Shown here: positions 32,408-42,174 of the stretch, in pieces | Numbering within the stretch: position 1 is the first letter of the stretch | Layout of the letters: every line of letters begins with the position of its first letter | DNA from: Danxiaibacter flavus | GTDB taxonomy: Bacteria > Bacteroidota > Bacteroidia > Chitinophagales > Chitinophagaceae | DNA: 64,000 bases | Reading direction: 5' to 3' | Assembly: GCF_041060425.1 (NCBI RefSeq) | Contig: NZ_JAULBC010000004.1 | Location: forward strand, 434,001 to 498,000 | The notes under the pieces: model-generated | The model's input: the letters and a program-made list of their open reading frames with translations, nothing else | Told to the model about the DNA's origin: nothing | Database searches by the model: none | Translations under genes and position numbers: made by a program

Positions 32408-32899
32408 ATGCCACTAATCCATCTTACAACAGTAATACATGCGCCCGCGCAGCGCGTGTTCCATCTTTCCCGCAGCATAAAGCTTCATGAAATATCTATG
32501 AGGCAAACCAATGAAAAAGCCATATCGGCGACGGCAACCAATCTAATGCAGCCCGGAGATGTAGTTACGTGGCAGGCTCGTCATCTGTTTAAGAAACGAT
32601 TGCTAAAGGTTACAATAACAGAAATGCAACAGCCGGATTACTTTAAAGATGAAATGATAGAAGGTGACTTCTTAAGCATGAACCATGAACATCACTTTAA
32701 GGCGATTGTCAACGGAACTATAATGATTGATCTTTTCAAATTTGAATCGCCATTCGGAATTGCCGGAAAAATATTTAACAGCGTTTATCTCACCAACTAT
32801 ATACGCAAGCTTCTTACCCAACGAAACATGGTTATAAAACAGTATGCAGAGTCTGACAATTGGCAAACTGTTTTACACGCTGAAGTAACAGCTGTATAG
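32408..32899 (+). CDS. SRPBCC (START-like) family protein
   Basis: A 163-residue helix-grip protein. The start TTVIHAPAQRVFHLSRSIKLHE, the MQPGDVVTWQARHLFKKR strands and DYFKDEMIEGDFLSMNHEHHF are typical of the CoxG/cyclase-like SRPBCC family in Bacteroidota, often annotated as ligand-binding or cell-division-inhibitor-like. The ligand is unknown. It probably has its own promoter after the gcvT terminator. Confidence 0.8.
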   Translation: MPLIHLTTVIHAPAQRVFHLSRSIKLHEISMRQTNEKAISATATNLMQPGDVVTWQARHLFKKRLLKVTITEMQQPDYFKDEMIEGDFLSMNHEHHFKAIVNGTIMIDLFKFESPFGIAGKIFNSVYLTNYIRKLLTQRNMVIKQYAESDNWQTVLHAEVTAV

Positions 32900-33039
32900 T
32901 TACAAGTTGCCTTCACCGTGCTCCTGCACATACTTATGCTATGTCTCTTTTTAAAAAATGAAACGAAGTGTTGTGCACAAATAGAGCCTGCAACCCGCAT
33001 TAATTGACGAGATTAATTGTTACATTCGATCATTCTATT

Positions 33040-33402
33040 ATGAAGAAGTACCTTTCAGTTCTTATCATTTTTGTGACGCTTACATCATGTAGCAGACGCG
33101 TAACTGAATCTGGTGTTGCCTCATTTTATTCTGACAACCTTGAAGGAAGAAAGACTGCAAGTGGCGAAACATTCCATCAATCAGATTATGTAGCGGCACA
33201 CAAAACACTTCCATTCGGTACAAAAGTGAAAGTGAAAAATCTTTCTAACGGAAAGACAGTGAAGGTTCGCATCAATGACCGCGGGCCTTATGTTAAGGGA
33301 CGCATTATCGATCTCTCTAAGATTGCTGCAAAAAAGATTGACATGGAAAATAAAGGTATAACCAAGGTCACGATACAGTACAAACGAAAGAAAAATAAAT
33401 GA
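33040..33402 (+). CDS. RlpA-family septal ring lytic transglycosylase-like lipoprotein
   Basis: A 120-residue lipoprotein. A signal peptide ends in the lipobox LTSC. The rest is a double-psi beta-barrel with GVASFYSDNLEGRKTASGE, AAHKTLPFGTKVKV and RINDRGPYVKGRIIDLSKIAA, the conserved RlpA blocks including the catalytic Asp. The SPOR domain of longer RlpA proteins is absent. It would act on denuded glycan in the cell wall. The start is the ATG at 33040, since earlier codons lack signal character. Confidence 0.92.
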   Translation: MKKYLSVLIIFVTLTSCSRRVTESGVASFYSDNLEGRKTASGETFHQSDYVAAHKTLPFGTKVKVKNLSNGKTVKVRINDRGPYVKGRIIDLSKIAAKKIDMENKGITKVTIQYKRKKNK

Positions 33403-33452
33403 TCGCGAGTAGGTGAGTTGAAGTAAATGCAGAAACATCTCAAAACTTTTTT

Positions 33453-33469
33453 ATAACAACGGTTGTTAT
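33453..33469. promoter_or_regulatory. 17-bp palindrome between rlpA-like and glycosyltransferase genes
   Basis: ATAACAAC, a central G and GTTGTTAT form a perfect inverted repeat. It lacks a T tail on the plus strand, so it looks more like an operator than a terminator. Confidence 0.35.
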
Positions 33470-33612
33470 TATTGCAACACATTGGAATAATTTCAGGACT
33501 CCGGCAACGATACGCGGAAAAGGTTGGTGTATCTGAATTTTAATTGCCTGTTTCTGAGTTTTGTCTCACATTTCTTTATTCTTTTGCTTTTTAATCTGTT
33601 TCCACTAAACTG

Positions 33613-34758
33613 ATGCTCTTGGAGAAGCACCTACATATCATTGTGCCACGGATTCCACATCCGGTGGATAATAGTAATCATTATGATGTGTACCAGATGA
33701 TTGCCGCACTACACAAAAATGGTGTAAAAATCCATCTTCATTGTTACAACAGCAGCCATGATGATATTCAGAATATTGTGCGACAACTTTGTGAATCTAT
33801 AGATTTTTACCATTCAGAAAACAGTCCAAAAATATTTTCAAAACCCCTGCCATATATTGTTGAACACAAGAAAAATGAATTACTGATTGAAAAACTTGTG
33901 TTAGATGATCACCCAATATTAATATTTGGTATTGCTTGTAGTTATGTAGCAACTTCTCCCCGCCTACAACAAAGAAAGAAATTTGTGCGGCTTTATCATA
34001 TAGAATTTCAAACCTACAAAACCAGGTGCTTTTATTCGTACAATCCGTTCAGAAGAATTTATTACTGGAACGAAAGCAGGTTGCTTCATGCATATGAAAA
34101 AGCATTAATTGCCAATATTGATGGTTACGCAGCAACATGCAAACGGGATATGCGGATGTACCACAAAGAGTTTGATTGTACATCTGTAAGATTTATTCCG
34201 CCTTTTTATTCGCGTGTTGCAGAAGCGCCGGAAGGTGTTGGCGCATACAGTCTTTATTTTGGGGACCTTAGCGACGTAATGCATGAAAAAACAGTGCTGA
34301 CACTTTTAAAAGAAGTGTATAAGTTTATTCATATTCCTCTTGTTATTGCAGCAAGCAATCCTTCGCAAAAAGTGTTAGATGCTGTAGCAAAACATCCTCA
34401 TGTTCATCTTGTTATCAACCCTGATGAAGCTTCATTGCAAGATATACTTTCCAAAGCCCATATTATCTTACTGCCATCGAGATATGAAACAGGTATTCAG
34501 CCCGGATTATTGCAGGCCTTATATAACGGAAGACATTGCCTGGCGAATTCAAAGGTTGTTATGAATACGGGTCTTGAAAGTATTTGCCATATTGCAGATT
34601 CGCCCGAGGCATTCCGCCAACGTATATCACAACTATATCATCAGCCATTTACAAAACAGGAAGGATTAGACAGGAAAGTTTTACTGGACAATTTATATCC
34701 CAACAAAACAGCAGCAATGCTTATGGATTGGATATGGGGACATTCATTTGAGATTTGA
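33613..34758 (+). CDS. glycosyltransferase (GT-B, family 4-like)
   Basis: A 381-residue protein with the GT-B layout. The N-terminal Rossmann region starts LHIIVPRIPHPVDNSNHYDV. The C-terminal region contains SLYFGDLSDVMHEK, LVIAASNPSQ and the nucleotide-sugar region ILLPSRYETGIQPGLLQAL, with the E-x7-E-like spacing of family 4 enzymes. Donor and acceptor are unknown; it has no glycan cluster around it. The final residues FEI and the stop are encoded inside an ATTTGAG heptamer repeat. Confidence 0.82.
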   Translation: MLLEKHLHIIVPRIPHPVDNSNHYDVYQMIAALHKNGVKIHLHCYNSSHDDIQNIVRQLCESIDFYHSENSPKIFSKPLPYIVEHKKNELLIEKLVLDDHPILIFGIACSYVATSPRLQQRKKFVRLYHIEFQTYKTRCFYSYNPFRRIYYWNESRLLHAYEKALIANIDGYAATCKRDMRMYHKEFDCTSVRFIPPFYSRVAEAPEGVGAYSLYFGDLSDVMHEKTVLTLLKEVYKFIHIPLVIAASNPSQKVLDAVAKHPHVHLVINPDEASLQDILSKAHIILLPSRYETGIQPGLLQALYNGRHCLANSKVVMNTGLESICHIADSPEAFRQRISQLYHQPFTKQEGLDRKVLLDNLYPNKTAAMLMDWIWGHSFEI

Positions 34759-34878
34759 AATTTCAGATTTAAGATTATCAGGCTTACTAACGCGAACGGT
34801 CCTACATATTGTCATCATTGATTAGCTCTGGCATCAAAGCAACGGAACTGCCTTATTCAATTTCAAATCTCAAATCTG
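34747..34878. repeat. inverted pair of ATTTGAG heptamers between convergent genes
   Basis: ATTTGAG / ATTTGAA words (34747-34773) and their reverse complement (34856-34878) fill the gap between the convergent glycosyltransferase and ftsE genes. Both transcripts could fold a long hairpin here, so it may act as a terminator. Confidence 0.7.
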
Positions 34879-35568
34879 CTATATTTCTACCGCTGCAGCA
34901 CTATCAACAACCCGGTTTCTTTCAGTTTTAAGCATACGTGAAGGATAGCGATTGATCACAATAAAATCGTGCGTTGCCATAATGATTGCGGTGCCGTAAT
35001 CTTTACAGATATTGAACAACAACTGCATTATCTCGTCACTGGTTTCAGGGTCAAGGTTACCGGTAGGTTCATCGGCCAGCATTACCTTAGGAGAGTTTAG
35101 CAGCGCTCTGGCAATATCTACACGTTGCTGCTCTCCGCCACTCATTTCAAAAGGCATTTTAAATCCCTTACTTTTCAAACCAACTTTATCCAGCACATCG
35201 TTTATCTTTTCTTCCATCAGTTTTTCATCCTTCCAACCGGTGGCTCTCAACACAAACTTCAGGTTCTCATAAACATTTCTATCCGTAAGCAATTGAAAGT
35301 CCTGGAACACAACACCAAGGTTTCTACGCAAAAAAGGCACTTTTTTCCAGGTCATCTCTTTTAAGTTGAAGCCCGCAACGGTTGCCTCGCCTTCTTTTAA
35401 AGGAAGTTCACCATAAAGCGTTTTTAATAAACTACTTTTTCCTGTTCCTGTTTTTCCTACCAGGTAAACAAATTCTCCCCTGTTTACATTAAAATTCACA
35501 TCCTGCAACACAAGATTACTTCCCTGATATATATTGGCGTTTTGTACTGATAGAACGACTTCCGGCAT
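34879..35568 (-). CDS. ftsE: cell-division ABC-type ATPase FtsE
   Basis: FtsE pairs with FtsX at the septum and controls peptidoglycan hydrolases. The 229-residue protein has Walker A GKTGTGKSS, the Q-loop VFQDFQLL, the signature SGGEQQRVDIARAL and Walker B VMLADEPTGNLD, the sequence pattern of FtsE rather than importers. The ATG at 35568 (MPEVVLSVQN) is preferred over upstream codons. No ftsX lies next to it, which is common in Bacteroidota. Confidence 0.9.
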   Translation of the reverse strand: MPEVVLSVQNANIYQGSNLVLQDVNFNVNRGEFVYLVGKTGTGKSSLLKTLYGELPLKEGEATVAGFNLKEMTWKKVPFLRRNLGVVFQDFQLLTDRNVYENLKFVLRATGWKDEKLMEEKINDVLDKVGLKSKGFKMPFEMSGGEQQRVDIARALLNSPKVMLADEPTGNLDPETSDEIMQLLFNICKDYGTAIIMATHDFIVINRYPSRMLKTERNRVVDSAAAVEI

Positions 35569-35666
35569 AGTGATTAAAATTCTTGTCCAAAAAGATAACT
35601 GTAAAGTTAGCAGTCTATGCTTATATATAGAAATCAATCATCATCCAACTAAAAAAATAGTTTTAA

Positions 35667-35682
35667 AACTAAATTATTAGTT
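35667..35682. promoter_or_regulatory. putative BlaI operator and promoter
   Basis: AACTAA and TTAGTT form a perfect inverted repeat around ATTA. A TACCTTTA -7-like element follows at 35684-35691, so the dyad overlaps the promoter. The BlaI-type gene starts 46 bp downstream of the dyad. Confidence 0.45.
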
Positions 35683-35727
35683 ATACCTTTAGACTGGTTT
35701 AGTTTAGCTAACCACAATAATAAAGCC

Positions 35728-36102
35728 ATGAAACCGAGAGAACAGATAAAACAACTTACGAAGGCCGAAGAACAGGTGATGCAGGTTCTTTGGAAAATCG
35801 AGAAAGGTTTTCTCAAAGATATACTGGATGAAATGCCGTTGCCCAAACCACATTCCAATACAGTTGCTACTATTCTAAAAATATTGATAGATAAAAAATT
35901 TGTATCCACAGTAACCTTTGGAAGAATGCACGAATACCATCCCCTTGTTACCAAAGAGGCGTATTCTAAAAACAGTTTCAGTGGTCTTGTAAAAAATTAT
36001 TTTGGCGGGTCTTACAGCAAGGCCGTTTCATTTTTGGTGGAAGAAAACAAGGTAAGTGTTGAAGACCTTGAGTTACTATTAAACCAGATTAAAAAGAAAT
36101 AA
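35728..36102 (+). CDS. BlaI/MecI/CopY-family transcriptional repressor
   Basis: A 124-residue winged-helix repressor: LTKAEEQVMQVLWKIEKGF, then the recognition region PKPHSNTVATILKILIDKKFV and the C-terminal dimerisation helix. Repressors of this family are released from DNA by an M56 sensor protease, and such a gene starts 1 bp downstream. The controlled genes beyond the pair itself are unknown. No beta-lactamase is nearby. Confidence 0.94.
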   Translation: MKPREQIKQLTKAEEQVMQVLWKIEKGFLKDILDEMPLPKPHSNTVATILKILIDKKFVSTVTFGRMHEYHPLVTKEAYSKNSFSGLVKNYFGGSYSKAVSFLVEENKVSVEDLELLLNQIKKK

Positions 36103-36103
36103 C

Positions 36104-37588
36104 ATGCATACATTGCTGCTATACGTATTAAAGATGACAGTTTGCGCTGCACTTTTTCACGCATACTATTTTTTCTTTTTAAGAAATGAGCGGTTTCATT
36201 ATTACAACCGGTTCTATTTATTGGCGGGATGTATATTATCGTTGTTGATTCCATTGCCCGAGTTGAACTGGTTCACCGTTGAAAGTGACAGCACCAGCAC
36301 AATTGCATGGATGAACATTTTGCATCAGGCAAAAAATACCACACCAACAGAGCCTGCAGCAAGCGTTTCATGGCAATCAATAACCCTGTATATCAGCCTG
36401 TCTGTGTCTGCCATTCTATTAATCACCCTTATTTATCGTATCATAAAAATTTTTCGTCTCAAGCACCAGAACAACTACGTACGACTGGACGATTTTGACC
36501 TGATAAACACTGAGGCACGCGAAGCGCCCTTCTCATTCATGAGGAATCTGTTCTGGCGGAATGATATAGACTTAGATGATGCTGCCGGCAAACAGATCAT
36601 GCAGCATGAAATAACGCACATCAGGCAAAAACACACCTGGGACAAGTTGTTTGTTGAAACGCTTTTATGTGTGTGCTGGTTTAATCCTTTCTTTTGGCTG
36701 ATGCGAAAGGAACTGTGGATGATTCACGAGTTTATTGCAGACCAGGAGTCCGTAAAGGACCGGGATGCCTCGGCATTTGCCGCCATGTTACTTCAATCTC
36801 AGTTTGGCAAAAGTATTTTTGCACCGGCACAATCATTTAGTTATTCGCCTGTGAAAAGAAGACTGCTAATGCTTACTATTTCCAAACAAGCCAAATATTC
36901 ATACACAAGAAAGATGATGATCCTGCCGGTGTTTGGCGCAATTGTATTGCTTTTTGCCTGTAAACTTCAACAAAAAGAACGATTGGTGAAAGACGAAGTT
37001 GCCAGGACAAATGATACACTTCAACCAGCTGCTAAAGACACATTAAACATCCGACCGTCGCTTGAGGATCTGGTCGCAAAAACAGTGACAAAATCGCAAG
37101 CGGATACACACAAAACGGCGCAAATTCAAAATAGTGCAAAGGAGAAGGCTGCTCAACAACAAAAGCTGGCGATAAAAACCAGTATCGATAAAACTTTGGC
37201 AACTACAAATAATAGAGAAATCCATGAAGCTAAAACAATACCTGGCCAAAACATGCTTTCCCAGCAAAAGGGAGCAATAATATGGGGATTTTCTGATAGT
37301 GATACAGCAAAGGTTTCAGCCGTTACAATCAAAAGCGCGCAGCAGCCGTTATTTATTATAGACGGATATGAAAAAGGGAGCGCTGATGTGGCACAACTTG
37401 ATCCTGCAAATATTGAATCTCTAACGGTATTGAAAGATGAATCTGCAAGATCGCTGTATGGCAGCAAAGGCGACAATGGCATCATTATCATAAAAACGAA
37501 GAAATTATCAAACAAAGGAGAAGCGCCTTTACACATACCACAAACCAGCAACCGTGTGCTTGATGTAAAAACTTCTGCGACCAATTAA
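36104..37588 (+). CDS. M56 (BlaR1-type) membrane metalloprotease with TonB-plug-like tail
   Basis: A 494-residue protein. Membrane helices near residues 1-50 and 92-113 flank the protease region with the zinc motif H168-E-I-T-H172 and the downstream EFIADQE glutamate. One more helix lies at about 268-287 (MILPVFGAIVLLFAC). The extracytoplasmic tail ends with a domain resembling the plug of SusC-type receptors (LFIIDGYEKGSADVAQL then IESLTVLKDESARSLYGSKGDNGIIIIKTKK) instead of the penicillin-binding sensor of BlaR1. This fusion is seen in Bacteroidota and suggests a different signal. It is co-transcribed with the BlaI gene. Confidence 0.88.
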   Translation: MHTLLLYVLKMTVCAALFHAYYFFFLRNERFHYYNRFYLLAGCILSLLIPLPELNWFTVESDSTSTIAWMNILHQAKNTTPTEPAASVSWQSITLYISLSVSAILLITLIYRIIKIFRLKHQNNYVRLDDFDLINTEAREAPFSFMRNLFWRNDIDLDDAAGKQIMQHEITHIRQKHTWDKLFVETLLCVCWFNPFFWLMRKELWMIHEFIADQESVKDRDASAFAAMLLQSQFGKSIFAPAQSFSYSPVKRRLLMLTISKQAKYSYTRKMMILPVFGAIVLLFACKLQQKERLVKDEVARTNDTLQPAAKDTLNIRPSLEDLVAKTVTKSQADTHKTAQIQNSAKEKAAQQQKLAIKTSIDKTLATTNNREIHEAKTIPGQNMLSQQKGAIIWGFSDSDTAKVSAVTIKSAQQPLFIIDGYEKGSADVAQLDPANIESLTVLKDESARSLYGSKGDNGIIIIKTKKLSNKGEAPLHIPQTSNRVLDVKTSATN

Positions 37589-37608
37589 TTATTGTTCGCA
37601 GAAGTTTT
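37567..37608. terminator. bidirectional terminator between convergent genes
   Basis: AAAACTTCTGCGA and TCGCAGAAGTTTT form a 13-bp stem. The stop codon of the M56 gene lies in its loop, and the giant esterase gene ends 7 bp beyond. Confidence 0.75.
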
Positions 37609-37614
37609 CAATCT

Positions 37615-40600
37615 TTATTTACCGCCCTTTATAAATCTGCGCGTTAAAGAGATTTTACCAATATAAACATCAACAAAGTAAACTCCGGAAGCATAATTGG
37701 CTACATCGATTGTTTGTTGCCAATTAACCGTTTGTTTATCATAGTTTTTCAGGAAGACAATCTTGCCGTTAAAATCTGTCACACGAACTGTCAGCTTACC
37801 TTTTTCATCGTTAGACAACCGCACATTTAATGTGCTTATTGCAGGAACAGGAGCAAGCACAAACATATCCGGCACTTCGGTGTGAGACATTCTATCTTTT
37901 ACTTTAAAGCTAAATGTTGATGTTGCTGATTGTCCTTTATTATCTGTCACGCGCAATTCAAGTTTGTAGGATCCGGCAGCCAATCCGGATACATGGATTT
38001 CAGAGCTGGAGCTATTATACAGCGCTACCCCGGACGGAGCGTTTAACAGGCGCCAGCTATACGCCCTGATGGTACCATCAGGATCATATGAAGCACCTCC
38101 ATTTAATCCTATCACAGAAAGCGGTAAAGTATATACAGAATCGCCCTCTATGATTGCTATGGGCGCAATATTTACGGTTTGCTGTTTCACAATAAAGTTG
38201 ACAACAGTATCAGCAATGCTGCCGGCGTTATCTGTTACTGAGAATCTGAATTTGTAATTGCCCTCCGTAAGGTTATTTATCGTGAGCTCAGGTTTATCCA
38301 ACCCTTTAGCAGAATAGCCTGATGGACCCGAAATATACAACCACTGATACGTATGTATACTTCCGTCCGGATCATAAGATGCAGAGCCATCCAGTTCTAT
38401 TGAGTTGTCGGGCAACGTTATAACGGAGGGCGCCTTGACGATAGCGAAAGGCGATGCATTACCCAGTGCAGGTTTCACCACAAAACTAAAAAGAGCTGAA
38501 TCGGTATTGTTCTTGTCATCTGTTACAATCAGCATGAATGAATATTCTCCATCAACAAGATCACTTATACTTATTTCAGCCTGGGTTGTCCCCTGCATTT
38601 TAAACTCCGGAGGTCCCGAAACAAATCTCCAGACATAAGACTTGATATGACCATCCGGATCATAAGAGGAAGTTCCGTCAAGATTAATAGAATTATCCGG
38701 CAACATTACTTCTGATGCTGCTTTGATGACTGCAACAGGCCCTCGGTTTGCTACCGGTGCGGCACTAACCTGCAAAGTATCAGTAGCTGTTGCAACTCCT
38801 CCCTGGTCATCCTTCACTGTTAATCTGAAAACGTACAAGCCTTCGGATAGATTACTCAAGGACCACGCAGGACTAGAATTGTCATCCGCATTAAATCGCG
38901 CCGGCCCGGAAACATATTGCCATAGATACGATTCTATTTTTCCGTCTTCATCAAATGAAGCCGAGCCATCAAGCGTTACCGTTTGCTGCGGAAGCGTAAT
39001 AACGGATGGTGCCCTTATGATGGCAACAGGAAGAATATTTGCTCCTTCATTTTTAACAACAAAGTTTGTGATGGCTGTATCTTTCAACCCTATGCTGTTC
39101 CGCACAATTACACCAAACCTGTATGAACCCACCGATAATTTCTTTAACGTTAGTGTCTGGCGATCAACACTGGCAGTAAAACCCTGAGGACCGAATACGT
39201 ACCGCCAATCATAGCCGGCGATACTTCCTGAACTGTCATAAGAAAAGCCGGCATCGAGTACAATTGAATCTTTCGGCAAAACAATCACTGATTCATTCTT
39301 TATAATGGCGACCGGTGGTGTTGGACGTTTAGGCCCATTCTTTACAACAAAGTTAGTTATGGCTGTATCTTTTAACCCCGTATTGTCCGTTACAATTACA
39401 CCAAAACGATATGAACCGACGCTTAGGCCATCGATGGACAATGTTGGCTGACTACTATCTGAAACAGTAAAACCTTTTGGTCCAAAAACATAGCGCCATT
39501 CATAGGACTTTATCGTTCCGGTAGAATCATATGATGAGCTTGCATCCAGGGTAATATAGTTTTTAGGCAGTATAACAAGTGCCTCATTATTTATAACGGC
39601 AACCGGAGGCGTTTTTTCCTGCTGTGGATTTTTTACAGAGAACCTTGCGAAGCCTGTATCCTTTAGGCCTGCACCATTGGTTATAATTACACCAAAGCGG
39701 TAAAAACCTTCAGTGAGATTTTTAATTTCAATGACAGGTAGCCTGTCATTGACAATTGTAAAGCCCGTTGGACCGGAGATATAACGCCATTCAAAACTGC
39801 TTATCCTGCCTGCCTTATCATAAGAAGCACTGGCGTCCAATATTGTCGAATCCTTCGGTAAAAGAACGATCAGGTCATTGGTTACAACAGCTATGGGCGG
39901 CGTAGTTTCCTGGGGAGCTTCTTTCACCACAAAGCCGGAAACAGCGGTATCTTTTAAACCCAAATTGTTCGTTACAATCACGCTGAATTTATAGCTTCCC
40001 GCAACAAGATTGTCAATCATCAGAGATGGCAATTTATTGTTGCTCATGGTATATCCTGACGGACCTGAAATATATTTCCATTCATAAGTGCTGATCTTTC
40101 CTGAACTATCATAGGAGGCACTTGCATCAAGTTTAATAGAATCCTGAGGCAGAACGATCACTCCTTCATTTTTAATTATCGCAACAGGAGGTTTCCTAAT
40201 TTCCGGAGCCGGCTTCACGATAAAGCTTGTTATCGCTGTGTCCTTCAGTCCCACATCATTGGCTACGATCACTCCAAACCGGTAGCTTCCGGCGGAAAGA
40301 TGACTAATCATTACGGAAGACTGTTTGTTATTGCTCATCGTAAAGCCCCAGGGCCCTGAAACGTATCGCCATTCATAAGAACTGATCTTTCCGGCACTAT
40401 CATAAGAACTGCTTGCATCCAGCAGTATTGAATCTTTGGGCAAAACGATCACCGCATCGTTTTTCACAACAGCAACAGGTGGCTTCTTAACCGGTGGAGC
40501 GCTTCTGACGATAAAGCTTGCAATGGCGGTATCTTTCAGGCCGGCATCATTGGTAACTGCGACACCAAACCGGTAGGATCCCGGAACCAATTCTTTAACC

Positions 40601-42174
40601 ATAACGGAAGGCGCCTTGTTGTTCGTCAGTATAAATCCGGACGGACCTGATACATACCACCATTGAAATAAATTGATTTTCCCCGTCTTGTCGTGTGATG
40701 CGCTGGCATCCAGCAATATGGAATCTTTAGGAAGAACAACAACCGCATCATTTTTTACAACAGCCACAGGAGGCGTTCTTGTTGGTGGTGTATTTACAAC
40801 CCTGAACGAAGTAATTGCGGTATCTTTTAAGCCGGCATCATTGGTTACAACAACCGCGAATTGGTACGTTCCTGCAGAGAGCTTTTCCAACGTTAAAGAA
40901 GACTGCTTTCTATTGGAAGCTGAAAATCCCTGAGGGCCTGAAATATATTGCCAATTGAAGGCAACTATTTTTCCAAAGCGGTCATACGAAGAGCTGGCGT
41001 CCAAAACAATTGAGTTATCCGGCAATTCAATTACCGGATCATTCTTAATTATTGCAACAGGTTGTACTCTCTCAATAACAGTTAACGTTTTTGTCAGGGA
41101 AGCTGAAATGCCCCGGTTATTGTAAACTGTTAACTTCACCACATATTGCCCTGCTTGCCTTACATAGAAATAAGTTTTGTCATCATTTGGATTGGTAATA
41201 TTAAACCCGCCCGGTCCGGATACATATTCCCATTTATAAAACAGCCGTGACTGATCATCCGAATATGACCCTGAGCCATCCAACAGTATAGGATCTTTAC
41301 GATTGAGAATTACAGTATCCGGGGCTTTGATTACAGGATGCACTTTTACATCTGAGGGTGGCGGCCGCTCGCCGCCTCTTGTATATTGCAACATCCATTC
41401 ATAAACGTTCAGGCCGTTTGGACGCCAATCAGGATTAAATGTTGTGGACCATGCATCGTGCCCGGACTGTTCAAAAATATTCATAATGGGCTGAGGATCC
41501 ATCGCCGGCTTATAAGAAGTGAGATAGTCGTACCAACCAAGCGTATATTTTACAGAAATTTTGCGATCGTATCTGTTATGTGTCATCCATAATGGCAGAT
41601 TGGTTGAAGCCACATTCTGGCCGCCATTACCTGTAACATTCTGATTTTGAGAAGCTGTTACCATCGCTGCTACTCTCCCGGCATAAGTACGTGAACTTCC
41701 TGCGTAATACATGCACGTACCTCCGCCAAGGCTAATGCCTGTGAGATATATGCGGGATTCATCTACCCGGTATTTACGAACCATGTAATCAATGAGCTCG
41801 TCAATTTCAACAGCACTCCGGCCAATCACGGTGAGCTGAGGACAAATAACAATAAATGAAAATTTTTTACCACCAACAGTAATGGTTTCCGGAAATTTTT
41901 TTTCCTTGATTAATTTAGGTATCGCATTTTTCGGCACTTTTTTAAGGGCATGCTGCGAGCCATCGCCTACCTCATCAATTCCATGGAAGAATATAATCAG
42001 TGGATATTTTTCAGCGGAAGAATGATAACCTGCAGGTAGATATTCCCAATAACCGTTTATATGTTTTGTTACGGGTGTGGTTATGGGTGTGTTGGTCTGC
42101 GCAAATAGCATTCCGCTCCAAGCCAACAACAGCATTAGAACAATTCCGGCCTTATTAAAATGAGACGTGTACAT
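37615..42174 (-). CDS. giant secreted esterase-like protein with 12 PKD-type repeats and T9SS sorting domain
   Basis: A 1519-residue exported protein. After a signal peptide (to about residue 25) comes an alpha/beta-hydrolase domain related to PHB-depolymerase/prolyl-oligopeptidase-like esterases, with nucleophile S148 in GISLGG, a likely acid in THNRYDRK and a histidine in EQSGHDAW. Twelve beta-sandwich repeats of about 90-96 residues follow, each with a LDASxSYDxxGxI...WxYxSGPxGF pattern (PKD/K319L-like). The last 80 or so residues (VLAPVPA...GVYFVDVYIG...RRFIKGGK) form a type IX secretion sorting domain. It is probably surface-displayed and acts on a polymer; the substrate is unknown. A paralogue lies next door. 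Confidence 0.85.
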   Translation of the reverse strand: MYTSHFNKAGIVLMLLLAWSGMLFAQTNTPITTPVTKHINGYWEYLPAGYHSSAEKYPLIIFFHGIDEVGDGSQHALKKVPKNAIPKLIKEKKFPETITVGGKKFSFIVICPQLTVIGRSAVEIDELIDYMVRKYRVDESRIYLTGISLGGGTCMYYAGSSRTYAGRVAAMVTASQNQNVTGNGGQNVASTNLPLWMTHNRYDRKISVKYTLGWYDYLTSYKPAMDPQPIMNIFEQSGHDAWSTTFNPDWRPNGLNVYEWMLQYTRGGERPPPSDVKVHPVIKAPDTVILNRKDPILLDGSGSYSDDQSRLFYKWEYVSGPGGFNITNPNDDKTYFYVRQAGQYVVKLTVYNNRGISASLTKTLTVIERVQPVAIIKNDPVIELPDNSIVLDASSSYDRFGKIVAFNWQYISGPQGFSASNRKQSSLTLEKLSAGTYQFAVVVTNDAGLKDTAITSFRVVNTPPTRTPPVAVVKNDAVVVLPKDSILLDASASHDKTGKINLFQWWYVSGPSGFILTNNKAPSVMVKELVPGSYRFGVAVTNDAGLKDTAIASFIVRSAPPVKKPPVAVVKNDAVIVLPKDSILLDASSSYDSAGKISSYEWRYVSGPWGFTMSNNKQSSVMISHLSAGSYRFGVIVANDVGLKDTAITSFIVKPAPEIRKPPVAIIKNEGVIVLPQDSIKLDASASYDSSGKISTYEWKYISGPSGYTMSNNKLPSLMIDNLVAGSYKFSVIVTNNLGLKDTAVSGFVVKEAPQETTPPIAVVTNDLIVLLPKDSTILDASASYDKAGRISSFEWRYISGPTGFTIVNDRLPVIEIKNLTEGFYRFGVIITNGAGLKDTGFARFSVKNPQQEKTPPVAVINNEALVILPKNYITLDASSSYDSTGTIKSYEWRYVFGPKGFTVSDSSQPTLSIDGLSVGSYRFGVIVTDNTGLKDTAITNFVVKNGPKRPTPPVAIIKNESVIVLPKDSIVLDAGFSYDSSGSIAGYDWRYVFGPQGFTASVDRQTLTLKKLSVGSYRFGVIVRNSIGLKDTAITNFVVKNEGANILPVAIIRAPSVITLPQQTVTLDGSASFDEDGKIESYLWQYVSGPARFNADDNSSPAWSLSNLSEGLYVFRLTVKDDQGGVATATDTLQVSAAPVANRGPVAVIKAASEVMLPDNSINLDGTSSYDPDGHIKSYVWRFVSGPPEFKMQGTTQAEISISDLVDGEYSFMLIVTDDKNNTDSALFSFVVKPALGNASPFAIVKAPSVITLPDNSIELDGSASYDPDGSIHTYQWLYISGPSGYSAKGLDKPELTINNLTEGNYKFRFSVTDNAGSIADTVVNFIVKQQTVNIAPIAIIEGDSVYTLPLSVIGLNGGASYDPDGTIRAYSWRLLNAPSGVALYNSSSSEIHVSGLAAGSYKLELRVTDNKGQSATSTFSFKVKDRMSHTEVPDMFVLAPVPAISTLNVRLSNDEKGKLTVRVTDFNGKIVFLKNYDKQTVNWQQTIDVANYASGVYFVDVYIGKISLTRRFIKGGK

